From: Adiantum capillus-veneris
Lineage: Eukaryota; Streptophyta; Polypodiopsida; Polypodiales; Pteridaceae
DNA length: 64,000 bases
Direction: 5' to 3'
NCBI GenBank assembly: GCA_014529385.2
Contig: JABFUD020000260.1
Location: 1-64,000, forward strand
In this document: piece after piece, positions 45,031 to 56,838 of the stretch
How the letters are laid out: each line of letters begins with the position of its first letter
Position numbering within the stretch: the stretch's first letter is position 1
The notes under the pieces: model-generated
What the model was told of the DNA's origin: nothing
The model's database searches: none
What the model saw: the letters and a program-made list of their open reading frames with translations, nothing else
Program-made: the position numbers and the translations under genes

Positions 45031-45783
45031 ACCAATGACAGAAACAACAAAAAAGGGCATGATTTTCGACTATTTTAAGGGTTGTTGTTTGATTGAAATT
45101 TTTTTTGGAGTAACCCAAGCACATATGCTCTTATACAACATGTATCTATAGGTATATGGGGCCAAACGCCAAATCAAGCCCCTAGGTGTGTGTATATAAG
45201 TAGAAATAGCCATTTTTCGGGCAAAATATTGGTAAAACGAAGAAATTCCGCCATAAAAATTGCATGTGAGTGTATATAATGTGTTGCGGTGATGTTTGTG
45301 ATTTATTATGATTTTTGGGAATTTTCTGGGTTTGATTTGCTATTTTCCTTTTAATTTTGCTAATTTTTGCCAAAAAAAACTTCAAAAATACAAAAAGCAG
45401 GTGAAAAACAGTCATAATGAAAAACAAAAAATATGGTGATGATTAGTGACTATAGGACAACCTATGGTACAGTGGGGGTGCAATTATGAGACTGGAGTGG
45501 AAAGCGTGTTTTGGCCAGGTACCAAAATGCAAAATTTCTGGTAAATAGAGCAAACGAAGTCCAAATCAAGAAATTTTTGAGCCTAAACTGCATCTTGCAA
45601 GAAGATAGAAGCACATGTCAAATTTCATGAAAAGTGGTTCGGGGACCGCCATTATAAGAAATTTTCACCCCATTTTTAGCTCATTTTCACTATTGACTTT
45701 GTGGAGAAAGCTTCTGCCACCTAGAGCGGATCGACTTTCCAGCAGCTTCTACGACGCACACGACTACCCGACGAGCTCCAGAC
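45031..45783 (+). promoter_or_regulatory. Pre-exon region with TATA-like box (A2)
   Basis: ATTATAAGAA at 45,651-45,660 lies about 124 bases before the first-exon ATG. The block from 45,590 to 45,780 is shared with 8,300-8,497. The rest of the stretch is gene-free and AT-rich. Confidence 0.45.
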
Positions 45784-45790
45784 ATGAGAG
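45784..45790 (+). other. First exon of the A2 coiled-coil ORF (Met-Arg-Gly start)
   Basis: ATGAGAG precedes the donor GTAGGC at 45,791. Splicing to the acceptor at 47,647 keeps the frame with the ATG at 47,653 and gives a Met-Arg-Gly-Ser-Met start. Element B gives Met-Arg-Gly-Ala-Met by the same construction. Confidence 0.6.
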
Positions 45791-46608
45791 GTAGGCTCAT
45801 CACCTTGATCTTTTCGCGCATGTTTGTCGTTATGTCGCGAAAACTAGCGAAGGGGTCACACACAAAGCGAGCGGTAAGGACCTGCAAGTAGAGAGGGCGG
45901 CCAAACGGCTAACCCGAAAGCACCAAGACTTCATCGGCAGCTTACCCTAGTCTAGGAGACCAGTCCTGGATAGCCAAAGGCAGTGGGAAACCATCGGGAA
46001 AAACCCTAATTCCCAGAAACCCGCAAGAGGCCACCAAATGGGAAATCGGCGAAACGGCGACCAAATGCTACCAAAATTCATGGGTAGGAGCATCTCGACA
46101 TGATCCACAAGTCTATATGACCCGCATGACCAAAAAGTGACCCGAAGCGGCACTAAACCTCAGAAACGGCATCAGACACATAAAGCGTCAAAATGCACTT
46201 GCGGCCAAACCGCAAGTCCGTTTGCCACCAAACTTCACGAGCGGCTTTCCTAGACCATTAACAACCAAGTCCTATGCTGGAAGACCACCACAAATCATCA
46301 AAGGTATGTAAACGCAACCACGGGTGCTTCTAGAGCGACAAATTGCCAAATGGAGCTCCGGTGAAGCCAAAGTCGACAAAAACCATACGGCAAGGATCCC
46401 CAAGGGATCGGGAAGCTATGGAGACCAACATCGAAAATTTCATCGCCAAAAAGCACTCCAAAAGTCAGAAAACGGCTCGGAGGCTTTGAAGTCCACACAG
46501 GGAGTTATACTCTATCCATTTGACTTTTTTGTTGAAATTAGGCTCAAAAGGGACTTAGGGGAGCAAAGGGCAAGCACTGGGAGCACTAGCACTGAAAAAA
46601 TCACCAAT

Positions 46609-46632
46609 AGACATCCTACGCGTAGGATGTCT
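46609..46632. repeat. A2 palindrome 1
   Basis: A perfect 24-base palindrome with core CATCCTACGCGTAGGATG, centred at 46,620.5. Confidence 0.97.
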
Positions 46633-46893
46633 CAAGGGCACTTTTTAGCACAAACCTCAACAATTTTTGTCATGCACATGTTCTGAATGACATTTACAAG
46701 CCAAACACCAAGTTTCATCACATTTGGACCAGATTTGACCTCATATGCATGGAAAAACGCAAAGCTAGGGCATAGAGGCAATAATGGGCCATTGACCTAC
46801 CAAATCTTGTCCAAATCTCATGAAACTTGCACAACACACTCACATACACATCAGCAAACAATCTGTGTGGTCAGGGAGAAAAGAGGATGAAAT

Positions 46894-46917
46894 AGACATC
46901 CTACGCGTAGGATGTCT
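46894..46917. repeat. A2 palindrome 2
   Basis: Identical 24-base palindrome centred at 46,905.5, exactly 285 bases from the first. Confidence 0.97.
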
Positions 46918-47178
46918 AATGGACCGTTTTGGCATGGAAGGGATGTTTTATCATTCCAGATCTAATTACCTCATCATCAAGAGCCCATATGACAAGTTTG
47001 AAGCCATTCTAATCACTTTTGACCCCCAACACCTTCAAGATACACTTTTTGAGCCCAAAAACACCTCACAAAGCCTTACAAGCATCAAATCTTGTCTAAA
47101 TTCAAATCCAAGAACAGGGCCATGTTCCATAGGCCAAGGACAACCCACAGAACAAGTTTCATGCAATTCTGATGAAAA

Positions 47179-47202
47179 AGACATCCTACGCGTAGGATGT
47201 CT
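47179..47202. repeat. A2 palindrome 3
   Basis: Identical 24-base palindrome centred at 47,190.5, again 285 bases further. Confidence 0.97.
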
Positions 47203-47463
47203 CTAGCATAAATTTAGCCTTCTCTGCAAGGAATGACGTCATGGGAGCCAATACCATGGTGCATTGAGCCCATATACCAATTTTCAACCCATTTGGACAT
47301 CAATTGCTACCTATGATGGACATTCTACCCAAAATGTGACCTAAAGCCTGAATAAGCCCCAAAAATCCACTTTTTGATATCCAAATTCAAATCCAAACAT
47401 ATAGCCATGTTCCATGAGCCTTACACTACATGCATGTCAAGTATGAACCAATTTTGATGAAAA

Positions 47464-47487
47464 AGACATCCTACACGTAGGATGTCT
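47464..47487. repeat. A2 palindrome 4
   Basis: Same palindrome with one change in the centre (TACACGTA for TACGCGTA), centred at 47,475.5, 285 bases further. Confidence 0.97.
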
Positions 47488-47647
47488 AAATGGAAATTTT
47501 TGGCCAGATTTTCATTGTGACCACATGCACAGCGTCACAAGTTCCTTTTAAGCTATAATTTCAATTTTCAAGTCATTTGGATAAGTAAAACTCAGTTTCG
47601 CAGCTAATATGGAAAAAACGCTAACTTTGGATTACTGAGTGCAACAG

Positions 47648-50600
47648 GATCTATGGCAGCCTCGAAGTCACCGGCAAAGAAGAAAAGAATGACAATCAAA
47701 GATTATCTGGAGGAGGTGGAACCCTTTGTCATTCCAGAAGGAACATTAAAGCCCACCAGCACCTGGATACAAGAGGATTTGTTAGAGTCCAATGACCTAA
47801 AGATCTACCAGGGAGTGTTTAAAGACAATGAAGGCAATGTAATAGAGCTGCCAATGCTGCCAAGAGAGCTCAATGAATTTGTACGAAGCAAAATGGCTGG
47901 CTACTTGGAGAAAATTGACCTCCATAACTACTTCGAGGCGATACCAGCAGGAGTAGACATCAAAAGAGTATGGAAGTTTGTAACAAGCATCAAAGAGGAT
48001 GGAGTGACCAAGGTGACAGATTTACAAGGTAGACCAGATACAGAGATCATAATCACGGAGTGGGTTGTAGCCCATGCACTAGACCTCTCCAATCAAGGAG
48101 ACAGTGTAACTAAAAGAAGAGACGAAGTCAAGGTGTACAAAGAGAAAAAGGCCAATTACACCTTTGAAGACATTGCCAACCCAAAAGTGGCAATTATGTG
48201 CCAGTTGTACAACCTGTACTTCCACATGTGCACTAAGAGGCCACAGAAGTACAGGATGCCGCCAGGTGCAATTGCCACGACGTTTACTTGGGCAATGACA
48301 AAAGACACCCCAAAGATAATCAACTATGCGGCATACATACATGACAGCTTGGTAAAGATGGGCAACAAAAAGCCAACCTACATAGTGCCAGGAGAACTGA
48401 TAACCAAGGTGGTTTATGCATCACTACACGCTAAAGGAATATGGCTTGACCCACCATCTCAGAATGATTGGCTAAGGGTAAAAGAAGACAAGGAAGATGA
48501 GCCACAAAGAGCACTAAGGGTGGCTACGAGATTGAAGAGATGGTTAAATCCAGTTGAAGAGGAGCAACCTGAGCAGAAGAAAGGAAAGAAGGAGTCTGCT
48601 CTCAAGTGCCGGCCAAAGAAACCATGTCTCAAAAAGCGGCAAGACTCGAGAGGCTGATGGAGAGTTTCTAAGCAGAAAGAGCCCTCAAGGGTGATTTAAA
48701 CGAACTCTGGAAGCCATCTCTCGAGTCTATGTCCGGATCATCCAGAAGAGTGCAGAGGGACCGCTTTGAAGATTATATCAAGAATTTCGAGATTCTTGAT
48801 GCTGCAGCGGAAAACATTCCCCATGTCCCTTTCAACGAGGAGTAGGTGGAGCAGATAAGGCAGACATTGCTAGATGAACAAGAAAGCCAAGAAAGGGAAA
48901 GAAAAACAAAAGCAGACATGGACTTAAAGGGCAAACCGGAAGCTTTACCAGATAGCCCTAAACCCAGCCCACAGCCATCTCCACCGCCCTCACCACCTCG
49001 TAGCAGCCCTCCACCAGAAGACAAGGAGGCTGAGGACAAGAGGTTGAGGACAAACAAGAAGAAAGGCAAGTTGAGGAGCAAGAGCAAAGGCAAGAACCTG
49101 AGCCAAAGGAAGAGGCCAAGCCCGAGTCTGAGCAAAAAGGACTAGACGAGGCCTATTATGCATTTTTGGACCTGCTAGCTGCAGGCTATACAAAGGAAGA
49201 AGCCGCCACAGTCGCATTCGACTTGGCGAGAACGGGGCATAAAGATCAGATGCAAGGCATCCGGCTAGTGGAACTTAAAGAAATTGCTACAGACACTGTA
49301 GACCTGCACCCACCCTCCAATGATTGGGACATGGTGATGACAAAGCTAGCCGGATTGCGAGCACAATCCGTGGCTTCAGAAGAAGAAATTACGACTCTCA
49401 AATCCACTAAAGAACAGATAAAAAAGGAAGTGGATTCTCTGCAGGCACAAAGCCAAAGGCAAAAAGAGAGAGAGAAGATGACCTGCAGGCTAGCTTGGCA
49501 ACGACTCTACAAAACTGCCAAGCAATGGAAGAAGCAAATGAGGCAGCAGCACAAAGAATACAAGCGGCTGAAGAAGAGTGTCTGCAGCTCAGCAAGTCAT
49601 TGCGAGATGCTGAAAAAGAACGAGATAATCTGACACTACAGCTGGAAGAAGAAACAAAATAAGTAGAGGCCATGAGAAATGCCAAGGAAAAGGCAGAGAT
49701 AGAACAAGAAGCAAACCTGGATGAAGTCCTTGAGCTCAAGGACCAATTAAAAGTCAAAGATCAAACCATCCAGAGGCTGCGAGCATCACCTGCTAGAGTT
49801 AGAGCTACGATCTCGACTCAAATCATTTCCGAGAGTCAAATATATGAAGAGAAAATGCCGGAACTTCAGAAGGAACTGACTCTCGAGAAAAATCAAAGGT
49901 TAATGATGGTTGAAGGGTCTATCGCAATGAAAACAAGAATGGAGGATAGCCAAAAAGCCCTACAAGAAGAAGTGGAGAGCATAAAGATAAAGCTTGAGGA
50001 GGCGGAAAGAGTAAACGCTGAACTTAATGACCTCCTCGTGAATATGGGCAAAGAAGCTGAAGCGGAAAAGCAGACACTCCTCAGGCAAATTGAGGATTTG
50101 AAAGGCCAGCAACAACAAGCAGAGGCAGAAAGCTCAGGGCCAGCCACCAATGAGGGCATTGACCTCGAAAATGTGGCATATCTTGTGGACACACCCATGC
50201 AAGAGGAAAGCATAGCAGGATCCTCTCAAGAGCCGCAGGATCTAACACAAGAAGAGGAGGAAAAATTGCGTAAGGCAATAGAGGCAGAGCTAAGAGAAAG
50301 CACAAAGGACGCCTTGGAATGGGAGCAGAGGGTCTTCAAATCTATGACAATTCAGAAGATCGACGCCAGCAATCTCAGGCGCGTGTGGCTTCAACCCTCT
50401 ATCCCATATCCATTGCTGAAGTATGAAGCAGCAACAATAAATAGGCAAATCAGCCAACGGTACCTCTCTACAATGCAGACACCTCGAGGCCAGAAGGAGT
50501 TAAGCTCATAGTGGATTCTCAGCCAAAGTGGAGGAAGGCTTGGCTTACCAAGTACCCACAATACCTAATCCACTTGGTAGAGGCACCTAAACATATCCGA

Positions 50601-51113
50601 GACAACATCAGCTTCTGTCCTCTACCAAGGGTTAGGACGTGGAAGGCACAAGAAATTTTGCAAAGAAGCCAACCCACTTGGCTGAATTACCCAAAGCTGT
50701 CGGGCGTGAAGGTAGGTGAGAGAATAAGTGTCCAATACATGGTGAAAACCCTAACGGGCGCCATAAAATTGTTCACAGGCTCACCTGACCTTACATGCAT
50801 TATGATGAGAAAAATTTGCAGAACCATCCTAGCAGTGTTCGAGACCTTCAAGCCGGGCCAGGTGACCGACAGCATATTCTTCTTCCAAGATACATACAGA
50901 TGTGCTTACGATCTGTCAGGTCAGCCTTCCAAGGAGGTGATACATGCGCTGTACCAAAGAATCATGTTTCTACCATCCTATCACCTCCAGGATTTTGAAG
51001 AAGCATTCTATACGGGGTTCTTCACCATGAATACAGATATCTTTGGCCCGACAATGTTGAACCTACATGCAAGGTACGAATCACTGCTAATGATGCGGGA
51101 AACGATAAGATGA
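47648..51113 (+). pseudogene. Large coiled-coil ORF of element A2 (unknown family)
   Basis: About 1,150 codons from the ATG at 47,653, with frame changes near 48,600, 49,130, 49,480 and 50,450. Regions in order: N-terminal domain (VEPFVIPEGTLKPTSTWIQE, LPMLPRELNEFVRSKMAGYL, IKRVWKFVTSIKEDG, YRMPPGAIATTFTWAMTKD), a Pro-rich linker (SPQPSPPPSPPRSSPP), a short LDLLAAGYTKEEAATVAFDL segment, several hundred residues of coiled coil, and a conserved C-terminal domain (FKSMTIQKIDASNLRR, SIFFFQDTYRCAYDLS, FTMNTDIFGP). No signal peptide, membrane segment or zinc knuckle is visible. It ends about 35 bases before the polypurine tract. Confidence 0.75.
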
Positions 51114-51147
51114 AGCAGTTGATCAAGGCCATGTCAGGGATGACATG

Positions 51148-51165
51148 AACAAGGAGGGGGGGGGA
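51148..51165 (+). other. Polypurine tract of A2
   Basis: AACAAGGAGGGGGGGGGA directly precedes the LTR start TGTTAGAAGC. Confidence 0.82.
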
Positions 51166-51883
51166 TGTTAGAAGCTGGACACACCCCATGGTATTTAACT
51201 ACTCGGCGGACTATTATCTTTGTAATTATTCATTCATTGAGGAAAACCCGATCTTTCACCTTGTAAATATTGGGACTTACAGAAGTTTCCGGATTGTATC
51301 CCAGGTTTGATAGTTAGAATGAGAAGATGGTTGATTTTGGAACTTTAGGGTTTGAGAAGTTGTAAGGTATATATACCACTTTTTGACCTTAATGAAGAAA
51401 ACCTTTTGTCATTAAAAAAAAAACAAGTTTGAAGTCTCTGAGTGAGCGTACTGTGTACGAGAGAGAGAGAGAGAGAGAGTGTGTGAGCTTCGTCTTGACG
51501 CTACGAGTGCTATGGTGGTCGGAATCGAGTGCGGACAAGTGCAGCGTGTTGCTCCCGACTAGAGCTATGTGCCGATACCAACATTGCTCACGTATGGTCC
51601 GGCTTTGTGAGCTCCTTCTACGAGCTTCATCGGTTTTTTGGGTGAGCATACGCTGTCCGATTTTGCATTGCAGCATATCCACGCTGTCGAGAAATTTGCG
51701 GTCTTGCCAGGAAAGCACCGGGCTTATGGCTGTGAGAGTTTGTGAGAGAACTCAACAAAAACTATATGAAGGAGTTAAACCATAGATGCCATGAAGACTA
51801 GGGTTTGGAAAGAAGTGCAATCAAAGAAGACTCACTCTTTCTCTCTTGCATTCACACACACAAAGAAAGAACGCAAAAGAGTG

Positions 51884-52290
51884 TCAAAACAATACGAAGA
51901 TGAAAACATCAAGGCTATGGTCATATCGTATCATGGGTAATATGAGAGGGTTAATGGATGAGTTAATGGCATTCAATCTTGGCTGACCAAATAGGCTACG
52001 AATTGTTCTTTGGAATTGTAGTTTTGTGCTTACCATAATATATATATTTTGTCTAGTGATTGGGATTAATTGTGTGTACAAATCCTCTTGGTTCATAGCA
52101 AGATAACTACGCTTACATCAAAAGAAAAATTATAGTCTATGAGAGGTACTATGATGGGATCCGGTGATAGAAGTATTTCATTGAGCCTTTCAGGGCCGAA
52201 GAGAAACACTATACGTTGTTGAAAGTGTATTTTACGGCTAATCCATACGTTAATTCTAATAGATCGTACAGAGTGAAGCGATAGAAATGA
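51884..52290 (-). repeat. Pair of coding-like leader modules (B', A')
   Basis: 51,884-52,096 encodes 70 residues ending ILPMIRYDHSLDVFIFVLF on the minus strand. The second, 52,124-52,290, matches the nucleotide sequence of module A (5,098-5,316). Order is reversed relative to 5.1-5.55 kb. Confidence 0.55.
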
Positions 52291-52905
52291 TCATCATGTG
52301 AGTTATTCATCTAGGATAGTATGTGAGAAATGTAGATATGAGAGAAGTGAAGAGATGAGAAGTCTCCCTCCCAAGCCCTATTCTTGCATGTAGGCAATAA
52401 GGATACTGCGGGGAGAGATGTACCTGTAGCAAGAGAACCTAGAGAGGATGAATTACTAAGAATGAGAGAGATAGGTTTGGTTAAGGAGATGAGATTAGAT
52501 ACATATATATATATGTTGGATTAGAGATAAAAATGAAAACAACAAGAAATCAAGAAAACATCAATGTAGAACAAATCTTACTTGAAACCCTTCGGCACCA
52601 TTATTGATGGGAGAGAGAAGAAGAGTGGATAATTCCACTTTGATTGATACACCAAGTGCAAGACCTTATTTGATTAGAGTTGATCTTCCAAGGTTAGCTT
52701 GTTGCAAGAATGGCTAGTCTCCCTCTAGGAGAAAGTGTAGGCTTGGGCTTATATTGATGGCTAAGTACAATTAGGCATTACTACTCACTCCCTCAAGAAT
52801 TCCTCTCATCAATGGCTTGAATGCTTGAGTTCTTTTTAATGAAGAAGAGGTCACCTTTTATAGGTGAAGGGAATCCCCAAGGGTTTACACAAGAAGAGAG
52901 GAGCC

Positions 52906-53015
52906 AGTGTGAACAGGAATTGGAAAAGTTGGAAATGAGTTGTCCCTGCATGATGTGGGCAGTGTGAACAGGAATTGGAAAAGTTGGAAATGAGCTGTCC
53001 CTGCATGATGTGGGC
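52906..53015. repeat. 55-bp tandem duplication
   Basis: Two copies beginning AGTGTGAACAGGAATTGGAA differ at about one base. Confidence 0.95.
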
Positions 53016-54189
53016 AGACTGGGGTCCAGTATTTTGATCATATCTCCTCAATCGTAACTCCAAATAAAAAAGTAAAAATATGAGCAAAAACTTCAGCTCA
53101 TTAGCTACGATTTTCATTTTAAAATCGTTTTCCAATTCGGATTGGAACCTTGTGTAAAAAATTCATCAAAATAGGGTCCATTTATGGCAGCAAAAGTCTT
53201 CATGTGGTCTCCTTAGCCTAGACTTTCATTTAATTCCAAAGGACACCTCATGCCATATGAAAGCATGACATTGCTCCTTGACAAAGTTTTGTAATCATGC
53301 TCGCAATAATGCATTAAAATAAGTGTATCTTTGAAATCATGCCACCTAGTGTCCCACTAGGATTTGATTCTCTCCTAGTAGCTATTTAAAAAGAAATATA
53401 AGAAAAGTATAAAAAATACATAGAATATATATATATTGGAGTTTACCCTAGATATAGGATCTAGCTAGCGTATGAGATGATAATGAAATAGTAGAAATAA
53501 AGAATCAATGCTTTTTGCCCCAAGTTAAAGAGGCGGAGCTATTGATGCTTTTCCCATAGTATTTTCTGATGGTAAAGTAAGGATATGTTACCCTTGAGAA
53601 AAATAATAGGATGAGATAGAAGGCTTATTATTATACTTAAATATGCATATGTACATTATAGGAAAGATAATTATGTATCTAAAAAAATACAAGATAGATC
53701 TTGTAGCATGCGTGCCCACTATGTACGTGTCACAGCACGACAACGCGTTCACATTGAGTAACAGTACACATTAGACACTTTAGATTTCGGAAACAAAGAC
53801 TTGCAGATTTTGGCCAGACATCCTACGTGTTTTTGCACCGGGTGCTTTTGGTCATGATTTTGGTTCATAGACCTTAGGGAGAGAGGCCTATTGGTATTAG
53901 TAGGGTCTCCTTCAAGTTCTATGGTGTTTCGAGATTGTTTGATGGGTGTTCGGCTCTAGAAAGAGTTGTAGGAAGTTTCCTCTTTTGCACTCTTGAAGGC
54001 TGTGACTTAGACAATTGGTAGAGACGTCTGTAGGAATTAGTTAGGAGTCGGTCGAGTGTAGGTTGACACCTTATGCTTGCTTCCAGGCGCCTGCGGGTCG
54101 AGCTTCGTCCTTAGCTGACATTACATGTTAGGTGAGTTCTCGCTGTGCTGACGTCCGTCGCGGCGTATCCGTCCAACAACTGTTGAAAC

Positions 54190-55066
54190 TCAGGCCATAC
54201 TTATGGAATGATTTACAGAAAACCCTAGAAAAGGTGGGGATAACGGGGTTAATCTCTAAGAATCTGGGAAACTCGACAAATGAAACGGAATACAAAGAGA
54301 TTCGATCGGTTCCTATGAACAAGGTCGGAGAATATTATGAAGGGGAAGAAGGAAACACTACCCTCCCAGTGAAGTATAGTGACATTAAAACCATGGCAAT
54401 ATTGGATAGTGGAGCTGGCATAGCCATAGCCACTAAAGCAGTATGGGAATCCTGGGGACAGCTAGCCATTAGACAAACGCGAATGAAATTATAGTTGGGA
54501 TGGACACATTGAAAAACCATTAGGGCTATTAGAAAAAGTAATAGTCAACTCATGTGGAATTGAATATCAACACACTTTTGCCATAGTAGACTTTGGGAAA
54601 AAACTCAACTATGAAATCATATTGGGAAGACCTTTCACGCAACAGGTACAACTTATCCAAGATTGGAGAAACGACTATCTGTACTTGAAGCAGGTGGGAT
54701 CTATAACAAGAGTCAATCTAAAAGACCACACCTATAGAGACGTCTTGAAAACACCCATCCAAGAGTTTGATTCATGGAAGCTTAAGACGAGAGGAATGTA
54801 TCCTAGAAAGGGACTGTATAGATGAGGCCTACATACTTGAACCCTTTTTAGAGCATTTATTCGAGCCATTCGAGTGGACTCAAATTTTAGCGACAATGGA
54901 TGTATGCATGAACACGTCTATCCCTACTCAATTTTGCAATGAGGATGGCTACGACATAATTCCCATCCAAATGATGTCAGTTCTTAACCTTCAAAACAAG
55001 GATGAGGAAACAAAGGACTTGATGCTCAACAAGTCTTTTCTGACCTCTATTATGATGCAACCGTGA
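54190..55066 (+). pseudogene. First protease of element B
   Basis: After a segment LRPYLWNDLQKTLEKVGITG the frame reads KTMAILDSGAGIAIATKAVW, a D-S-G-A loop, and in a second frame from 54,622 YEIILGRPFTQQVQLIQDW, the closing signature. Frame changes lie near 54,500 and 54,760. The third frame (FEPFEWTQILATMDVC) belongs to the protease-RT linker. It takes the normal place for a Ty3 protease, upstream of RT. Confidence 0.78.
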
Positions 55067-55067
55067 G

Positions 55068-56838
55068 TTGGATGAGCACTCAGCTACCTCCGAAGATTCG
55101 GGATCCGAAAAAGAACATACGAAAGCTCAACTACTCTTAAGGGGAAGGGAGGAAAAGTTTTTTAACTTTCCAAACCAGAAATCAAGAAGACAAAAATGGT
55201 ATAGAAGAAAGAGGGACACTAAAATTATGAAAGCACGACCTATGCCATCAGTCTCTAGTAAAACACAATTCCTGATGCAGATACATGCTAATGATTGTGT
55301 CAAGGACAAAATAACTGGAAGATATCCTTCAAACGAAAACTCAAAAATGTCTCAGACATTGAGAAAAACAAGGAAGGGTACTCACAAAGAACATCAGGAT
55401 AAAAAACCACTCAGGACTAGAGTTGAGCGGAAAAAGAAATATCAAGAGTTGAAAAAAGCTCTAAAGGAGATATACACCACCAAAATGGAAACCATGGAAG
55501 AGGATGGTAAGGATTTAATGCATGTTCCATCCCATTACAAAAATTATCCTCTCCAAGATCAGAAAATCATAATCAACCAACCGGTTAGGGAACTACAGAA
55601 ACAAGGCGAGTCTTATGAAGGCCGTGAAAATGCTAAAAGGGTAGACTTGGCTATTGAACCAGGAGAAGAGCCTAGACCGTCTTACATTGCAAATCACCTA
55701 ACAAAAGAAGAAGAAAAGCTTTTGCTAAGCTTGTTAAAGGAATACCAGGATATCTTTGCTTGGTCTTACAAGGATCTCAAGGGTGTTGATCCAGAAATCT
55801 ACCAACATACCATACCCATGAGAGATGATGCAAAACCAAGTAGACAGAGACCATACACTTATAATGAAACATTTGCCAAGAAAATCAACGAAGAGATTGA
55901 AAAACTAAAGGAAGATAAATTCATTTACAAAATTGAACACACTGATTGGGTGTCCCCAATTGTGGTAGTACCTAAGAAGAATGGGAAATTAAGAGTGTGC
56001 GTTAATCTCAAAAAAGTGAATGCAACTACCATTAGAGACAACTTTCCTCTTTCGATAAACTGAACATGTTTTAGAACGAGTGGCAGGAAAAGAAGATTAC
56101 AGCTTCCTAGATGACTTTTTGGGATACAATCAACTTTTGGTTGACCCAAAAGATCAGCATAGAACTAATTTTGCAACAGAATGGGGTATATTTGCCTATC
56201 GGGTTATGCTGTTTGGGTTAACTAATGCTTCAGCCACATTTCAGAGATTGATGAGCCACGCTTTCAAACCGTATCTTTGGATATTATTGAAAGTATACAT
56301 GGATGATTTATGTGTACATTCGTCAATCCGAGTTGATCATTTCGAATATCTCAAAAAGGTATTCGAGAAATGTTGACTTTACAAGATTTACTTAAACGTG
56401 GAAAAGTGCACATTCATGGGAAGACAAGGGAAGATCCTTCGACACATAGTGTCTAAAAATGGCATAGCTACCGATATTGAAAAGATTGATGTCATTGCTG
56501 ATTTGCCTAGACCAACAACAGTTAAAGGGGTACAAGCCTTCATGGGACATTGTGGATATTACCGACGGTTCATCTACACGTATGCTATAATTGCAAAACC
56601 CATGTATAGCTTGATTACACACTTTGAATGGACTGAGGCATGTGAAGAATCATTCATGAAGCTTAAGCAAGCTCTCACCTCAGCTCCAATATTCAAAGCA
56701 CCTGATTGGGATAAGGTATTCCACATACACGTAGATGCTTCAAACTTTGCTATTGGTTGTATACTAGCCCAACCAAGAGATGGGAAAATTGACTTTCCTA
56801 TTTCTTATGCTAACCGACCACAGAAAGAAAAGGACTAG
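55068..56838 (+). pseudogene. Reverse transcriptase and RNase H of element B
   Basis: A basic linker of about 200 residues precedes the RT (SYKDLKGVDPEIYQHTIPMR, TDWVSPIVVVPKKNGKLRVC, NLKKVNATTIRDNFPLS). After a frameshift near 56,060: FLDDFLGYNQL, VMLFGLTNASATFQRLM and the active site VYMDDLCVHSS. RNase H begins HIHVDASNFAIGCILAQP and continues past 56,838 in another frame with FFVDHQALLYLVNKP and HQRADHLSR. Unlike the element at 1-7 kb only one RNase H is seen. Confidence 0.85.

Larger units (their letters stand above)
45791..47647 (+). other. Candidate phase-1 intron of A2 (1,857 bp) with palindrome array
   Basis: Donor GTAGGC; branch-site-like GCTAAC about 30 bases before the acceptor; acceptor TGCAACAG at 47,640-47,647. 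It contains four palindromes at 285-base intervals within loosely repeated units (each includes a CACCAAGTTTCATCACATTT-like segment). No coding frame of note. Confidence 0.6.
51684..53737 (-). mobile_element. Solo LTR or LTR-plus-leader fragment inserted in the A2 LTR
   Basis: Ends are TGTCG and CGACA, flanked by a short ACGC repeat that may be the target duplication. The interior near 52,990-53,110 matches LTR sequence of the Tat-like elements near 7.3 and 40.8 kb, on the minus strand. It also holds two modules (51,884-52,096 and 52,124-52,290) related to those in front of gag at 5.1-5.55 kb, and a TGGTGCCGAAGGG-like site near 52,590 (minus), so part of the leader may be included. Confidence 0.6.
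42131..54178 (+). mobile_element. Element A2: palindrome-intron Ty3 lineage, with pol remnant
   Basis: The order is integrase half of pol with a second protease-like domain, internal polypurine tract, TATA-like block, first exon, intron, coiled-coil ORF, polypurine tract and LTR. The left side of pol is missing, cut by the LTR that ends near 42,130. The LTR is interrupted by another insertion at 51,684-53,737. Element A1 matches its right-hand part at high identity; element B matches its entire plan at low identity. Confidence 0.7.
51166..54178 (+). repeat. LTR of element A2, split by an insertion
   Basis: The left part (51,166-51,683) and right part (53,744-54,178) together match the A1 LTR end to end, from TGTTAG to GTCCAACA. 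TATATATA at 51,368-51,375 matches the A1 TATA-like box. The next base begins pol sequence of element B. Confidence 0.78.

Noticed and set aside
45031-47640. Reading the palindrome region as an LTR of A2
   Set aside because: No TG...CA ends after the purine tract, and the equivalent region of B has different palindromes and low similarity; kept only as an alternative model.
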